A stretch of 64,000 bases of DNA from Lunularia cruciata (GCA_948567375.1 OX419756.1:35504552-35568551); one strand, 5' to 3'. Counted from the first letter of the stretch, positions 36,089-48,484 are shown. Made by a program: numbers and translations. The notes: generated from the sequence alone by a model not told the origin.

Positions 36089-39000
36089 TGTAACAACCTA
36101 GTAGGTATCACTTTTGGATAATCAGTAAGTAATAATTCATTCCCACAAAGATACTGGTCAGAAATGGTCAAATACAAAATAATTAGTAACCAAGCGGTTC
36201 TTCTTGATTGCTTCTTTAGCCTCTTGGGTAGAAACCACACCCAGAAGAGAGTAACAAGTGCTTAACTTGCAAACTTGTCATAAATTAACAATATCCATAA
36301 TCATAATCCATCAGTTTCTTTCCAATTGTGATGATTCAGTTTTCCAAAAGAAGGTTACTTCACCATGAAATTACTTGGTCTTGGAATTGTGTTCCATCCT
36401 TCCATTGAAGGCACAACTTTGTCAATTGAAATTGCTTTGCATCAATCCAACATTGTGATCACAAATGAAAAATACTACCAACACTACAATTCTTCATAGA
36501 TTTGTCAAGGCATTGCCTCAATTGCACTCCACTTAGGATCAAAAATGAAAATCAGAGCTATAGAATCCAACGTCTAACAAACTCAGACTTGCAATTCAAA
36601 CTTCTCCAAACACTCACATACACACACAAGATTGATACTTGGAATTAAGCTACCAAGCATTGAGTTGAACTAAAAGAACAAGCATTGAGTTATAGCACTT
36701 TGCTTTACTCAACTTTAGAATAAATGATATTGAATAACACAACGTTGCAAATGCCTCCTTTAAATAAGCAATGCACTCAATAGTTATCTAAACTACCTAA
36801 ACTGCTTCAACTATCACTTTAAAAATTTGCAGATCCATAAGTATCACTCCACTTCTTCATACCTATGTCTTCAAATCTCTAAACATACTAACCTGATCCA
36901 ATGTCTACCCTCTACTTCAGCTTTTACACTTGATGTAACTACAATTATCTCTTGCATTTTGGGTTCATCTACTACTATTATTTCTTCTTTTATTTATGTC
37001 TTATCTTTAGTCTAAATTGAAACAAAATCATCATCTTACTAACTACATTCTCCTTCTCTACTTTAGCTATCTCAACTAACTTAGGTAACTCACCCAAATT
37101 CACCAATACTCCTACTTCAACTACTTTGCATTGGGCTTCTACCTTCAAATCACTATGAGGTCCATCTAATTCTAATTGAACTAAATCTGATTTGAGATAG
37201 ACATTATCTCCTACTTCAATCATTATTTTATCTACTATCTCACAAGCAAATCAAAAATTTGTTCATGTTGGTGTCTTTTGCCTTTCTCTTCCTTTTCTCC
37301 TACACTAACAACTTCAACTAATGCAATATTGTTTCCTCCAATTTCACTTTTCCTTCAATATTGAGCATTGCCTTTACTCTCCTTATGATCTCTTCTATTG
37401 AATTTGATGTCTTCTTTGGAGTAACATCCTCCCAAGCTCTTTCAATGGCCAGCTCTTTTTTATATATCTTTAACTCCCCTTCAAATTCCATCTTCAATGT
37501 CTTCTTCTCATTTGCAATTAGTGCTTCTACTCACTTCACCAGATCTTGCAACCTTTTGTCTTCCCAATTGTCTACTTGGTAGCTCTTGTTGCCAAGCCTG
37601 ATCCTTCTTTGTTGCTCTTAATTGCAAGCCCTCCCACTCTTGCTTCATTACTACTATGATTGCCTTGGAGTGCACAACTTCTAGATGCACATCTTTGAAC
37701 TCTATTGTTTGTTTCTCAAATGCCAGTCTTTGCTCCCTCAGTTCTTCTTCTTGACGCTCAACCATATTATCTTGCTTCTCAAAACTCTCCTGTAGAACTT
37801 TCAAACTTTGCTTCCAAACTACTACATCAACCCAAAGTTCTTCGGCTTCCTCTTCACCATGGGTTAACTTCTCTTCCAACTCCAAGTCCTTTGCGCTAAG
37901 GTACTTCACTACATCCAATTCATCCTTTACTTTGGGATGACTTGCTCCACCTCTTTCTCTTCTTCTGCAACTCCACAAGCAACACACAAACAATCTTGGA
38001 CAAATACTCCACCCCTCAATACTTCTCCATATTACCTTTGTCTTCTTTGTCCTTGGTTCTGGTAAGCAATTCTTCTATTGGTGTTTTACCCCAAAATCTT
38101 GATTGTCTCACCTTCAAACTGATTTCTTCTAAGCTCTCTTCATCTTCTTTCACTTGGCTTGCCCCTACAAGTGCAAATTGCAGACCTTGCTTTGGTCTTA
38201 CTCCTTGCAAAAACACCAACATTGGCTCTTCTTCTCTCTCCTCTAAAATATCTTCCTTGGGCAACTCTATATACTAGCCATCTCCTCCTTCCATGCATTC
38301 AATTTGCACATGGAACTCTTTCTCCTCTTCTTTAGTCTCTTCATCCACCAATTGCTGGACCTTGGGCTCTCCATCACTCTTGCTTGACTCTTGACTCTAT
38401 AGCATAAATTCTTCTTCTTCTTCTTTTGATTCTTTGCCCTTGCTCTTGGCCTCACCTTCACACTCTGCCCCTAATGATAGATCCACCGCTACCTTGTACC
38501 TCAGGTTCAATGTCCTCATCTTTCTTGATTGAACCAGGGATACCACACTCTCATGTCGGTTTCTCTTCCTTGATGTCAACTTTGGAAGGATTACCAACAC
38601 AATTCATTCTTGTCCCATCTTGGAAAAGTCTTCATTGCCTTGGATTTGCTTTATGTAATATTGCTCATCAGTATCTACCTCTTGATGCAAGTCAAGATGG
38701 AAATACAACACCATCACCTTCTTCTTCTTTGATCTAAGAAGATTTAACCCAAGGTACAGATGAGCTGCAAATAGTATGAAATAATGAAGGGGTGTCTTCA
38801 TCCTCCAATTCACAATCATTTGTCTAGTTTGTAGGTGAAAGCACCTCACTTAGTTCACCTTCTTTCCTACAAACATTTGATGGAAAAATACTACTTGATG
38901 CTTTGTTACATAGGTGGTGCACTCCAGTTTAAAGCTCACCATCAGAGCCCCAACAATGCCTCAACTTATTGGGTCTCTATAACTCTCCACCTTATATCCA

Positions 39001-39914
39001 TTCTTCATACAAGCAACACTGAAAGGATCTCTCACCTTGGCAGTTTCTTTTGACAAATCATGCTTCTAATAGAAGGTAATCCCAAATGAATCCCTAACAA
39101 ATGAATCCTCTAGAACCAAACTTTAATCTGACTTGGTCTAGGGAGCCAAATTTCCTCTCTTCTCCTCTACTTTTAGGCCATCCTTACAATTACTGGTAGC
39201 AATTTTTGCCATGAAACCTAGAAAACTTACATTCTTGTTCTAGGCCAAAAATGTGATCCAAAGTCTACTTAAGACCTTGATCCGTGCCACCACATCTAGC
39301 CTTCAAATGGCTAGATTCCTCACCATAAGAGAAGGAACCTACCTACTACTCTTCATTGGTATCATGTGTTTTCTAACTCTCAATTTCTCATGAATCACTC
39401 CGACTACTAGGCTTGTAGGTATGACATCTTTGGGATAACTCCTAAGAGGAACTAGATATCGATTCAGCATTGTAAGATTAATGAAGTTGTGATTTTATAA
39501 TTTTATGATTCTTAGTCATTCTTCAATCAATTGTAATTGTAACTCACAAATTTTGCATGACTTGTTCTTGTCACTCTCAAGTATATCCCACTCTTGAAGT
39601 AGCCATTTTTTTTAATGTACCTTCTTGATTTGCTTGACCCAAAGAAAAATTGTTACAATTTCTTCAGATCGGATTGATCACCCCAATGCAAAGTAACCTT
39701 ACATTAGGTCTACAAGTTATATTAGACTTAATGGGTTACAAGTAACCCATTAAGTCCAATACAAGTCCTTCTTCTAACATGAAGTCAACTTCTTTAGGTC
39801 TAAACCAATCACATGATTCTTCTCTTTTCTTCTCTATTAGGCCTCAATTTGGCTTTTAACAATACACTTCTTCTTTAAATCTTGTGGAAACAATTTAAAA
39901 ATATGGGTATCACA
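36089..39914 (-). repeat. 5' LTR of A' (3826 bp)
   Basis: On the minus strand it starts TGTGATACCC at 39914 and ends TTGTTACA at 36089. It carries the LTR-encoded frame in broken pieces: 38849-38604 and 38600-38397 (middle and acidic), 38264-38016, 37993-37508 (coiled coil, 161 codons) and 37223-36990. A TATA-like CTTTAAATAAG is read on the plus strand near 36756-36766 and corresponds to the conserved site. Confidence 0.88.
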
Positions 39915-40745
39915 ACATTAGAGATCACCAAGCATTCCGTATGCATGTTTGCATGTGTGTACTTGATTGATAAAGCCTTCACATGGTATGATGCTTGAGA
40001 ACAAGCAATGTTGGCAAAAGGAAGAGAGGTCACTTGGACAACAATGCAAGAAGGACTACTAAAGAAATTCCAATCTGTGGATTCCATTAGATGACCCAAA
40101 CCCGATTATGGGGTTTGAAGCAAAAGAAAAACAAACAAGAGTACATGGAGGCATTTCTCAATCTACAAGTCACAATAACCAACATGAGTCTAGTAGAAGC
40201 TCTGGACAATTTCAAACAATGGTTAAAAGAGCAAATTCACCAAGAAGCAATGCTACAAAATCCTTACACTATTTTTGAAGCCATTACCTACACTCAAAGA
40301 ATAGCAAAGGCACTTGGAAGAGGTGAAAAGGTAGTCTCAACTCAACATTATTGGGCTGAAACACATTATTTTGGTAGATCAATTTCTATGGAACTGAGAA
40401 ACATCCGGTTTTGAGACCAAGGAGAATGAAGACGGGAGGAAGAAAGGAGAGATGGAGTCCCATGAGAGGAAGGGACCCAAGCATAATAACATCATTGTTA
40501 CAATTGTATCCAAGTTGGTCATATGGCCATCAATTGCCGTGCTCGTCTCCCTAGAGGCCCTTGGCCTCCATACAAGCAATATTTGGAAAACATGGAAAGA
40601 CAAAATGAAGAAGAGGATGTGGAAATCACATTGGAAAATAAAATCACTAGTAAATGTACCTCACGGTCTTACTAGCTCAATAGAGAAGCAAAAAAGTGAG
40701 GGAAGGAAGAGGACAAGTGTGCAAAGATCAAGGAAGAAAAACTCA
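39915..40745 (+). pseudogene. gag of C, C-terminal part
   Basis: Capsid sequence resumes with SVCMFACVYLIDKAFTWYDA near 39935-40000 and VTWTTMQEGLLKKFQSVDS near 40030-40085. The retrotransposon-gag segment QEYMEAFLNLQVTITNMS follows in a 107-codon open stretch at 40091-40414. A perfect CCHC zinc knuckle, CYNCIQVGHMAINC, is encoded at 40496-40537 in a different frame. Short deletions explain the frame changes. The 5' part of the gene is at 7018-7287, before A'. Confidence 0.75.
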
Positions 40746-41024
40746 TAATTGATTGTCATGAATGAAGTCCTAGAAGGCAATCAAGTGAGAGTATTGATAG
40801 ACCTTAGAGCAACAATAATTTCTTGTTTCACTTTGTTGCAATAAGATTGGAGATAGATCTAGAGAAAGATGATAATGCAAAAGTAGAGATACCTAATAGG
40901 CAAACAAAGAGGATTGAGTCATTACCTAAAAAAGCAACACTCTCTATAGGAGAGTATTAAGAAGCAATTGAATGGCAAGTTGTAATTTTCCAAGGATAGG
41001 AGACCTTAAGAGAAGTATGATTAC
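40746..41024 (+). pseudogene. Protease of C
   Basis: The active-site motif is recognisable as QVRVLIDLRATI near 40780-40815, where DSGAT of the family has become DLRAT. Little else of the domain can be followed before the antisense repeat at 41025. Confidence 0.55.
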
Positions 41025-41300
41025 CTTCAATCTGATTACATTCATACCTCTATCTGATCTACTTAGTCCATTATCTATAACATCTTTCTAGATATTACCA
41101 AGCCAATTTTCACCTCTAGATAATATATCTAGCTATTGGTATTACATTTTAAAGCTATTTTTGGCTCCTACTTTATTAGTAGAAGTACTCTTTCTGTGAC
41201 ATCTCTATCTAATCAACTTAGCCCATCATACCTAACATCCTTCTAGATGTTACCAAGTCATTTTCAACTCTAGATAATTTATCTAGCTATTGGTATTACA
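41025..41300 (-). repeat. Two truncated antisense C-LTR ends in tandem
   Basis: On the minus strand, TGTAATACC starts at 41300 and again at 41146. Each is followed by the first 120-155 bases of the C LTR (ATAGCTAGA, then AAAATTGGCTTGG-like sequence). They lie inside C pol between protease and reverse transcriptase. Confidence 0.75.
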
Positions 41301-42900
41301 CAAGTGATGCGGTTAGCTTATTATGATGCAATCTTTGTAATGGCATGGATGGAGCATTATAACCTTATGGTCAATTGGAGAGAGAAAGTAGTGAGAACTT
41401 ACCAATAGAATATCATTGGGGTTAAAGACAGATCACAAAAGCAAGAATTGCCTCTCTACGTCATAGGAACAACAACTATCTATAAGACAAGTAGATATTT
41501 CATGGGTCTAATAAGAGAAGTCCAGAATGCACAACTCGATGGATAAATTCTGGAGAATTAAAAAATGTGTTCAATAAGTTTAAAGATGTCTTCCCGGTTA
41601 ATCTACCCTCATGGTTACCACCAAAAGGAGAGTAGATCATAAAATTGAGATATTTTTGGGGAAGATACCTCTTTGTAAGGCCTCATATTGTCTATCACCT
41701 CATGAGTTGTAGGAGTGTAAGGCTCAAATTGAGAATATGCTACAAAAAGGGTTTATCCAACCCAGCGTATCACCATATGGGACTCTTGTCTTGTTTGTGA
41801 AGAAGAAGGATGGTACAGTGCGCATGTGCATTGACTATCGGAGCTTAAATGAACAAATAGTGAAGAAAAAATACACCTTACCTCGCATTGATGATATGTT
41901 TGATCAACTCAATGGGGCAAAACACTTCACCAAACTTGATCTATGAAGCGAATACAACCAAATCGGATTGCAAAGGAAGACATACACAAAATTGCTTTTT
42001 TGAACAAGGTATGGCCGCTTTGAGTTCTTGGTGATAGCATTTGGCCTCACCAAATGCACCAGCTACTTTCATGAGTTTGATGAATGACTTGTTTTGTCCA
42101 TACTTGGATAAATCTGTTATCATCTTCCTAGACAACATCTTAGTCTATAGTAGGATGATGATGGAACACAAGCAACATCTATGAGAAGTCCTCCAAATTC
42201 TAAGATTAAATCAGTTGTATGCAAAAATCTCAAAGTGCAAGTGTGGAAAGTCAAAAGTAGACTACTTGGGGTATAGAGTAAGTGCATGAGGTATCCAAAT
42301 GTTAAAAAATAAAATAGAAGTCATGCAAAAATGGAGTGCTCTAAAAAATCAGACTCTGCTCAAGAGCTTCTAAGGATTGACAGGATTGTATCATGGATTT
42401 GTCAAGGACTTCTCCAAGATTTCATAGCCTCTAACAACACTATTGGGCAAGGAGAAGAAGTAGATGTGGGAAACTACACAAGAATTGGCCTTTTAGGAAT
42501 TGAAAGATGCATTACTACATGCACCAATCTTGAAATGGTATGATGTCCAATCAAGTTGGCTACTGATGCATCAAGCACAGTAATAGGAGCAATCCTACAA
42601 CAAGAGTGACATGATAGATGGCACCCAATTGCATATTGCTCTCAAAAGTTGTTATTGGTAGAATGCAACTATCACACCACCAAACAAGAAGAGTTGGCCA
42701 TTGTCCTTGCAACCAAGCATTGGAAGCATTATCTTGGTGAGAAGGCAATTGTATTGGAGATAGACCACAAAACTCTAGTCTACCTCAAGACACAAAAGAT
42801 CTATCTCATTGATAGATTTGGTGGCAAAGTGGAGATAACAGTTCAACATGACAATCACATATGTGGAAGGCAAGAAACAACTTGCAAATGCATTCACCTG
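41301..42900 (+). pseudogene. Reverse transcriptase and RNase H of C
   Basis: Chromovirus-type reverse transcriptase is clear at 41737-41946: [55 protein letters not shown]. The catalytic box near 42123-42155 reads [11 protein letters not shown], with Asn for the second Asp (a G-to-A change). RNase H pieces include SSWLLMHQAQ near 42550 and YCSQKLLLVECNYHTTKQEE near 42630-42690, then ALVLATKHWKHYLGEKAI in the open stretch 42649-42951. Several frameshifts and TAG or TGA stops inactivate it. Confidence 0.8.
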
Positions 42901-42950
42901 AATGCCAATGGCAAACAATCTGGTGGTAAAGGTCAAGACCAACCATTTTG

Positions 42951-44237
42951 AATTTTGGCCAAGGATGCCTGCTACTACAAAAATTGATCCATAGATTGCA
43001 AGAGCTCAATCATCCAGAGGTATCACTTGCACCTAAGGACTCATCTTTTGTGATAGCAAGTTATGGATCCTAGATGCCATGAACATAAGAACCACCATTA
43101 TAGTAGAATGTCATGATTTCTACCATTGCAAGTCATGTTAGAATGGACAAGACCTTGGATGCAATCAAATGCTATTATTTTTGGCCCAAGATGAGCAACA
43201 ATGTGATGGAATATGTTTGGACTGCCTTCTCTATCAACAAAATAAAAATAAACCTTAACCTTAAAGCTTAACAAAATAAAGCTTTTAATCAAGCTCCCAT
43301 AGGACTCCTTCAACCCCTCCTTGGTCCTACACAACATTGGGAACAAGTAAGCATAGATCTGGTTTTTGAATTTCCCAAGACTACCTCAAGATTTGACTCC
43401 ATAGTAGTCTTTATTGACCAACTCAGCAAAATGATTCATGTGCATATTACCACCAAGTACGTGATTGCTCCACAACTAGCTCAATTGTACTTAGATGTAA
43501 TCTTTTCTCACCATGGCTTGTCTCAAGTGCTCATCACTAATAGAACCACTTAACTCACTAGTTTATTTTAGAGAACATTCTTTGGTTTCTTCAAAACCAA
43601 ATTTGCCATGTCCATAGCTTACCATCCACAAATTGATAGACAAATAGAGCAAGCTAATTGCACTATTGAAAACAAGCTTGGGAGCTTCACCTTAGTTGAG
43701 CAAGAGAGGTGGTACACCTTATTTCTACTGGTGGGATTTGCTTACAACAATTTAGTCAACTCATCCACATAGATCACACCAATCTTCCTCATGTATAGAG
43801 AGTATCCTTTCACACCTTTGAGCTTGATGAAGATCAGTCTGATGGCTACCAAGGTTGACACTATCAACACATTTGTTTCTAGAATCCAACAAGGTGTAGA
43901 GAATGCCAAGCACAAATTACATATCACCCAAAACTGATAGAAGCAATATGTAGATGCACACCATCAGCACATGGAGTTCAAAGTTGGGGATCAAGTCTAG
44001 TTGTCAACAACCAACCTCATATTAGTTGGCCCTCATAAGCTCAGACCTTGTTTTATTGAGTCTTTTCCCATTCTTTGTTGAATTGGTGTAATGGCCTATC
44101 ACCTTGAGCTACTGCCACACATGAAGATCCATCTAGTATTCTATGTTTCCTTAGTTTGTAGATATGCCTCCCAACTGCTTCACTTTCCTTCCATGTAAGA
44201 CATTTGACCTTGTCCAACACTCATTTATGGCACTAAG
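42951..44237 (+). pseudogene. Integrase of C
   Basis: Core segments in broken frames: LPQDLTP and SLLTNSAKMIHVHI near 43380-43450, GLSQVLITNRTT near 43520-43550 (second catalytic Asp changed to Asn), and SIAYHPQIDRQIEQANCTIE near 43614-43675, where the catalytic Glu precedes QAN. The C-terminal part shows HHQHMEFKVGDQV near 43960-44000 and LPHMKIHLVFYVSL near 44115-44155, both typical of chromovirus integrases. It leads into the chromodomain. Confidence 0.75.
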
Positions 44238-44400
44238 GAATATGACATTGAACGTATTCTCCTAAAACACATCAATAGTACTTGCTATCCACATATGGAA
44301 TATCTTGTATAATAGAAAGGATACCCACTATATGAGGCAACATAGGAGCCAGTAGTCAACTTGACCCAAGCACCAGCGTTAGTGAAATCTTTTGAGCAAT
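44238..44400 (+). pseudogene. Chromodomain at C integrase C-terminus
   Basis: It reads EYDIERILLKHINSTCYPHM, then EYLV, two stops (one where Trp is expected), KGYPLYEAT, a stop at the next Trp position, then EPVVNL. This is the standard chromodomain pattern (EYLVKWKGY, ATWEP). In chromoviruses it binds methylated histone H3 and directs integration. The aromatic-cage Trp codons are now TAG. Confidence 0.8.
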
Positions 44401-44985
44401 AGCTTTGCAACGAGGACATTGCGTCTTAATAGGTGGAGGTTTGTAATACCAGTAGCTAGACATATTATCTAGAGGTGAAAATTGGCTTGGTAACATCTAG
44501 AAGGATATTATATATGATGGCTTAAGTAGATTAGATAGAGGTGTCACCAAAATAATACTTCTACTAATAGGGTAGTGTGGTGCCCACATTTTTTTTCTCA
44601 AAATAAAGGAGAAGAAGTGTACAGAGAAGACGAATTGCGCCTGTATGGCCAAAGAAGGCAAAGAAAAGAGTCTTTGGGATGAAACCCAAAGTAAAGTGAC
44701 TTTGGGTCATAAGGCAAAGTACTCGGAAATGCCCTGTCAACATACAACCCGAAGTAAATTGTCTTCTTATTGGGGGAAGCTCAACCCGAGGCAAAGACAG
44801 TCTAACAACCTTTTGTCGTGGCAAGAAATTCAAGAAGGGGCCGTTTTAAAACTGGCGGCCCATACACGCGAAGGTTGATTGACAGTGATAGGTGCATGCC
44901 GGAGGTGTGATTTCTTGGTAGAAACTTGAAGCGACGAAAGACGAAGAAGTGCAACTCTATAAAAAATTGAAAATCTAACGACAAA

Positions 44986-47551
44986 ATGTCGAGTAATTTT
45001 CCTTCACCGTTGAGGAGTCGTCTTGCAGGTGATTGGGGAAAGGGAAATAGAGTTGGGATCGTGTTAGTGCGCAAGGGCGAGGTCGTGAGAGTGAAAACAA
45101 GAGAAAGTGAGAAGGTAGAAGAGATGGAAGGAGGGAAGAAGAACTCCAAATTTGCAATGAGAAATCATGCGATTCGGAAGTTAGATGTGATAGCAAGGAT
45201 CAAAGTCTTGAGCCGACTTTGGATCACCTTTCTAGCATGGAACTGGAACGTAAGTTTTCCAGGATTCATGATAGAAATTATCAAGAGTAAGTGTCTCGAT
45301 GGACCCGAGGAAGAAGAGAAGAGAGGAAATCCGGCTCGCTGGATAGACTCGGATTGGAGACTTGTACTCGGGAAGGAGGCAGGCTTGGAGTAGGGAGCCA
45401 CGTTCTTGGGAAAGGGAGAGATAGCTCAAGAGACTCAAGAGGTGAGAGATGCCTTCTCATCAAAAAGAACAAAGAATGGGTATAAAATTGAGAGTTACAA
45501 GGATCCAGTGAAGAGAGGGATCATGAGTGCTCTCATGGTGATCTTGAAGCCGGAGAGAACGACTTATGTGATGAAACACCAAGCGGTGTTCTTCCATAAG
45601 TTGTTTGCAGGAGAACCTATAAATTAGGCGAGGTGTTTTCACGGGAGAACGAGGCAGATGGTGTGGAATTTGTGGGATAAGTCGCCTCCACACTACATTG
45701 TGCCATTTGCAGCACACTTCTACTTCGGGCTCAATTTGCTGAACTCGGCAGAGCGGACTTGGATGGTGTCACACTTCCATCCTGATGTGCAAAAGGAGGT
45801 CAATGTCGAGGAGCAACAATACATTCTCCAAATCCGGAGCACGGATGACTACTACGCAAAGACAGGAAAGAACGTGGAGGTTGCAGTGAGTACTCCGACA
45901 AAGAAGAGGAGTTGGCAAGGAGAAGCCAAAGACAGCAAGAAACCTCGGAAGATGCAGAGAAGTAACCCGAGGCGAGGAATGGTGGTAATTGAGTCGGAAG
46001 ATGAAGACTCAGAAGGCGAGGCCGAGCTCAAAATGGAAGACTCGGAACATGAGGAGGAACCTGAGCTGACACTGCAGAGTGGAGATACGAGCAGTGATAG
46101 TGAAGAAGGAGGAGAGATGACATTGGTGCCAACGGCTGACGAATACGAAGAAGAAGTGCAAGCCGAGTTGGAAGCCAAAGACAACACAGCACTGGAAGAC
46201 GAAGTAATGGTGCCCAAGGAAAAGAAGATCACAGTACAGCGAGGAGTTTGCTTGAGACGTAAGGCAAAGTGTGAAGCGGGGCCGAGTAAAGTGAAGGAAG
46301 AGGTAGAAGAAAGCTCGGGAAGCGAAGCGTCTATCCCCATACGAAGACTCTAGAGAAGAAGGCGAGTATCGAGAGAACACGAAGAGAGAAGAGAGACCAC
46401 TCTACGGGATGAAGTAGTTGCCAGTGATGGAGTGGAATACTTGCGAAGATAATGTGCCCATTGTTGGTGAAGTTGGAGCACAAGAAGAAGGAGATGCAAT
46501 TGACTTGTCCAGAGGTAAAGACTGTTTTGCAGGTCTTATCAAGATTAGAAGAAGAGAACTCGGAGTTGAAGAGAAGTATAACCCGAGGTGAGGAGGAGAG
46601 AGAAGTACTACGAGCGGAGGCAGTAGAGAGAAGTTAGGTAATTGAAGACCTGAAGAAGGAAGTGAGCTATCGAGAGGATCTTGCGAGGAAGAGTGACAGA
46701 GCAAGAGAGAGACAAGTAGCTAAATATGAAATCTTGAAGCAGTAGTTTGCTGATTCAAGAGTAGAAGTAATCCATGCTATGGCAAGGGTAGCAGCGAAGG
46801 ACCAAGAGCTCAATAGAGTAATGGAGAGTATGGAGGAGAAGAAGCAACTCTGGCAACGAGAGTTGGCTGCACGGTATAAGGAAGAAGAGAGATTACGAGA
46901 ATTACTTTGTAATCAGGAAGAGAAAGTAGTTCAGAAGGAGAAGGAGACGGTGAAAGCCGAATTCGAGGAAGAATTGGCAATGTACCAAGAGGAATGGGTT
47001 GCAGATCGGGAACAAGAAAGGAAGACAAGATTGGAGCCGATAAAGGAAATTGTACTCCAGATGAATGCCATGTTAAGTACAGAAGCCAGCATTCGGATTG
47101 AAGAAACGAGACTGCACGAGTTGAAGTTGTTGGTGCAGGAGACGAGGCAAAGACAGGTGAAAGACACCAAGATGAACGCCTTGCTGATCAAATTAAGAAC
47201 TTGTGTAGATAGGAAGATATTAGAGGTAGAAGATAATATTTCAATTAGATTAGACTTAGTGAAATAGAGCTAGAAAAACTTTGGAAAGATGTTGAAGCAA
47301 AACCCAAAGTAGATAACATAGGAGTCCAAATGTCTTTGGAGTTGCCATCAGAGACATTAGAGAAGAGTGGGTCAAGAGATAAGGAGTTAGATAGATTACC
47401 CACTAGTGGAATTTCAGATCAGGAAAGAAAATTGTTGGATCTGGTAGAAGAAGTAGGAGATCTGAAACCCAAGGAAAAAGTGATAGGAAGTAAGATTACT
47501 TTGGGTTTGGGTTTGAAAGCCAAGGAAGAAGTAGACATTGGATCGGATTAG
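44986..47551 (+). pseudogene. LTR-encoded open frame of the A family, unknown protein with coiled coil
   Basis: This is the best copy of a protein encoded inside the LTR, about 855 codons. From ATG 44986 it stays in one frame to 46353, broken only by TAG at 45391 and 45625. The second lies at a Trp position in context PIN-AR, which is TGA or TAG in other copies. Shifts near 46440 and 47265 join a long coiled-coil part (46452-47266) and a short tail (to 47551). Features: basic start, the aromatic WITFLAWNWNVSFPGF at about 45220-45270, FAAHFYFGLNLLN at about 45706-45745, a Glu/Asp/Ser-rich acidic stretch at 46000-46230, then heptad-like Glu/Lys/Leu helices. I recognise no known domain. It lies upstream of the LTR TATA-like site, so in U3. 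Function unknown. Confidence 0.75.
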
Positions 47552-47667
47552 TAACAGATTTGAGATTTGAAGAGACAGATTTGAAGAGGTGCATTGTCAT
47601 TTCGGATCTGCAAGTTAGAACAGTTGTTGTAGAACGGTATAGTTGTTAGAACTATCGATTGATTCAC

Positions 47668-47675
47668 TATTTAAG
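47668..47675 (+). promoter_or_regulatory. TATA-like site of the A-family LTR
   Basis: TATTTAAG here corresponds to TATTTAAAG in the A 5' LTR (near 9209) and similar sites in the other copies. It lies about 670 bases before the LTR end and so would mark the U3/R boundary. Confidence 0.5.
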
Positions 47676-48457
47676 AGTGGCATTCGCAATATCATGTTGT
47701 TCAGTGCTCATAATTCTAAGAATAGATAAAGCAAAGTGCTGTGAAGCAGTGCTCGTCGCTTGAGCTTGATTCCGAGTATCAACTTTGCAATTGTGTTTGT
47801 GAGTGTGTGGAGAAATTTGAAGTGCAAGTCAATGTGCTTGTTGGATGTTGGATTCCACAGCCTTGATCTTCATTTTGTGTGTTTGATCCTGAGTGAAGTG
47901 CAATCAAAGCAATGCCTTGACAGATCTGAGAGGAATTGTAGTGTTGGTAGTATTCTGCATTTGTGAGTGCAGTGCGAAGTTGATGTGAAGCAATTTTGAT
48001 TGAGGAAGTTGTGCCTTCAGTGGAGAGGTGGAACACAATTCTGAGGCGAAGTCGTTTTGCAGTGAAATGCCATTTTTGGGAGAGCCTGAATCATCACAAT
48101 CAAGATTGTTTGGAAAGATTTGATGGAGTTGTGATTAAGAAGTGTGAATTCGTGACAAGACTGCGAGTCAGTGCTTGTTACTCTCTTCTGGGTGTGGTTT
48201 CTACCTGAGAGACTAAAGAAGAACTCAAGAAGAACTAAAATTGTTACTTTGCTTCGTATTTGACCATTTCTGACTTGTATCTCTGCGGGAACAAACTTTA
48301 CTTACCTGATTACTGCAAAAGTGATATTTGCCGGGTTGTCATAAGTAGAAGCCAAAAATAACTTAAAATTTAGAGCTAATTTTGAAGGGCTAAACAAATG
48401 AATTAGGCCTTAAAAATGTGCAGATTTTCCCATAAGAAAAGAAATGGTTGGCCTTCC

Positions 48458-48484
48458 CTCTCCCCCCCTCCCCCCCTTCCTCCC
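48458..48484 (-). other. C-rich tract, possible G-quadruplex on the minus strand
   Basis: The plus strand has two runs of seven C and further C-rich blocks between T and TTCC. The matching place in the C 5' LTR (near 5992-6005) has only a short CCCC run, so the tract expanded locally. Confidence 0.5.

Larger units (their letters stand above)
7288..39914 (-). mobile_element. A': long-LTR Ty3/gypsy element (Athila-like), minus strand
   Basis: The element spans two LTRs of about 3.8 kb: the 5' LTR at 39914-36089, and the 3' LTR at 31296-27655 continued at 7422-7288 because element A is inserted in it. The flanking duplications on the plus strand are ACAAT (7283-7287) and ACATT (39915-39919), one mismatch. 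The primer-binding site matches tRNA-Asp. Gag, protease, RNase H and integrase remnants follow on the minus strand, but the core of reverse transcriptase is deleted. Without A it is about 12.4 kb. It interrupts the gag gene of C. Confidence 0.88.
44576..48343 (+). mobile_element. Solo A-family LTR (3768 bp)
   Basis: It starts TGTGGTGCCC and ends TTGTCATA, with 5-bp flanks GGTAG (44571-44575) and AGTAG (48344-48348). The antisense C-LTR copy near 41185 has AGTAG uninterrupted, confirming the target. No internal region remains, so recombination between two LTRs probably removed it. This is the best preserved LTR of the family: GC-richer and with fewer stops than the others, hence likely a young insertion. 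Confidence 0.9.

Noticed and set aside
45852-46340. Long Ser/Leu-rich open frame on the minus strand
   Set aside because: It is the antisense shadow of the acidic Glu/Asp-rich block of the LTR-encoded frame. Glu and Asp codons read as Ser, Leu or Phe on the other strand.
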